DNA of 6,609 nt, taken from the NCBI GenBank assembly GCA_002385985.1, contig DGEO01000016.1, positions 92,748 to 99,356 on the forward strand, read 5' to 3'. Numbering within the stretch: the first letter of the stretch is position 1; every line of letters starts with the position of its first letter. This stretch comes from Anaerolineaceae bacterium UBA3924 (GTDB lineage: Bacteria > Chloroflexota > Anaerolineae > Anaerolineales > Anaerolineaceae). The position numbers and the translations under genes were made by a program. A model generated the notes under the pieces. It searched no databases. It saw nothing but the letters and a program-made list of their open reading frames with translations, and was not told the origin of the DNA. Shown piece by piece: positions 5,861-6,609 of the stretch.

Positions 5861-6571
5861 ATGCCCCGCAGAAAACGCTTCTGGATCCCCCTGGTTTTCG
5901 CCGCGCTGGCGCTGGCCGCGCTGGCCGTCCCGGTGCTGGCACAGCAGGCCGGCCCGGGCCGCCTGGAGGGCTGGGCGGCGCGCAAGGCCGCCGAGCTGGA
6001 AGCCGCCCTGCCGCAGGTGCGCGACCGCGCCATGGCGGACAGCCTGGAGGGCAAGGTGGCCGCGCTGCGCTACCAGGAGAGCCTGGAGGCCACCGCCGCG
6101 GCGGTCGGGGCCGTTCCGCCGGAAGACCCCTGCGCGCTGATGCCCACCCCGCTGCCCGCGGCCAAGGCGGACGCCCGCCCGGACGGCATCCTGGAAGGGC
6201 CGCTGGCGGTCATGCCCGGCACCAGCGTGGAAGTGCACAACCAGTGGACCGGCCAGGCCGGCGGCATCCGGCTGACCGCCTTCGCCGGGCTGCGCCTGGA
6301 CCTGCCCGGCCAGGGCGTGGTGGTAGTCTGGGAGGATAACAGCGCCGGCGGCGGGGAGTACCTGGCCCCGCAGGCGACCGGCGCGCTGAAGATCGTGGCC
6401 GAACGGCAGGGCCGGCTGGAGCTGGTCGACGAGCAGGGCAGTATCCTGTTCTTTGACCTGCCCGCCCGCCAGTTCCTCACGCCGGCCGAGGCGCAGGCCA
6501 AGTCCGCGCTGCCCACTGTCATTCCACAGCCGACCTTTACCCCCGCGCCGCAGCTCTGCCCGGTGCGCTGA
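5861..6571 (+). CDS. Exported protein of unknown function, second gene of the operon
   Basis: This is a 236-residue protein that I do not recognise. A signal peptide (MPRRKRF, then a hydrophobic run to about 27, cleavage near VLAQQ) directs export. Residues 35-83 are Ala/Glu/Arg-rich and probably helical. A region from about 118 to 202 alternates hydrophobic and polar residues (VEVHNQW, RLDLPGQGVVVVWED, LKIVAER, SILFFDLP) and looks like a small beta domain. The tail is Pro/Thr-rich and ends in QLCPVR. Mature cysteines C91 and C233 could pair. ATG 5861 was chosen because AAAGGAA lies six bases upstream and the signal peptide begins there; an in-frame TTG at 5843 is less likely. The short gap after the preceding exported protein, without a terminator, suggests they are co-transcribed and act together in the envelope. 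No terminator is seen before the window ends. Confidence 0.8.
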   Translation: MPRRKRFWIPLVFAALALAALAVPVLAQQAGPGRLEGWAARKAAELEAALPQVRDRAMADSLEGKVAALRYQESLEATAAAVGAVPPEDPCALMPTPLPAAKADARPDGILEGPLAVMPGTSVEVHNQWTGQAGGIRLTAFAGLRLDLPGQGVVVVWEDNSAGGGEYLAPQATGALKIVAERQGRLELVDEQGSILFFDLPARQFLTPAEAQAKSALPTVIPQPTFTPAPQLCPVR

Positions 6572-6609
6572 AGTCGTCTTCGGCTGAGGGCCTGTCCTCG
6601 CCAGAGGGC

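Noticed and set aside
6572..6609. Terminator or new gene at the right edge
   Set aside because: Only 38 bases remain; no stem with a U-tract and no start signal are visible.

Overview
The window is GC-rich except in the gaps between genes. It looks like chromosomal DNA of a Chloroflexota bacterium, perhaps Anaerolineae-like. The clues are a divergent class II-type copper nitrite reductase made as a lipoprotein, NarL-type signalling, and secreted proteins with Pro/Thr/Ser-rich linkers after the signal peptide. This assignment is an inference from style; no marker gene is present.

Layout. (1) 1-783, + strand: the 3' part of a sensor histidine kinase whose reading frame is broken twice. The second break coincides exactly with an extra copy of an 11-bp tandem repeat. 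(2) 784-1087: an AT-richer regulatory gap with repeated G-rich/C-rich half-palindromes (GGGGGAATTCC, AGGGGATACCCT) and a possible folded leader. (3) 1088-1507, +: a complete NarL-type receiver domain with no DNA-binding output domain. (4) 1544-1582: a strong intrinsic terminator that serves the convergent minus-strand gene. (5) 1618-3111, -: nirK, a lipoprotein with an extra N-terminal blue-copper domain and all catalytic copper ligands. (6) 3112-3393: the nirK control region, with an extended -10 promoter overlapped by a perfect 8-5-8 palindrome, and an upstream array of GGG-N4-CCC motifs like those in front of the receiver gene. (7) 3394-3504, -: a 36-residue signal-peptide-like small protein with its own promoter. 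(8) 3700-4443, -: a multi-zinc-ribbon protein with its own promoter and terminator. (9) 4619-5827 and 5861-6571, +: two unrecognised exported proteins in a probable operon. 6572-6609 shows nothing clear.

How the parts may work together. NirK reduces nitrite to nitric oxide in the cell envelope. The palindrome over its promoter start looks like a repressor site. The shared motif array upstream suggests that nirK and the neighbouring receiver gene answer to one transcription factor. The kinase and receiver here look degenerate or minimal, so the DNA-binding partner is probably encoded elsewhere. The zinc-ribbon gene and the two exported proteins have no evident link to denitrification.

The strongest candidates for something undescribed are the shared motif array, the nirK operator, the small peptide gene with its symmetric promoter, and the 11-bp repeat that switches the kinase reading frame.
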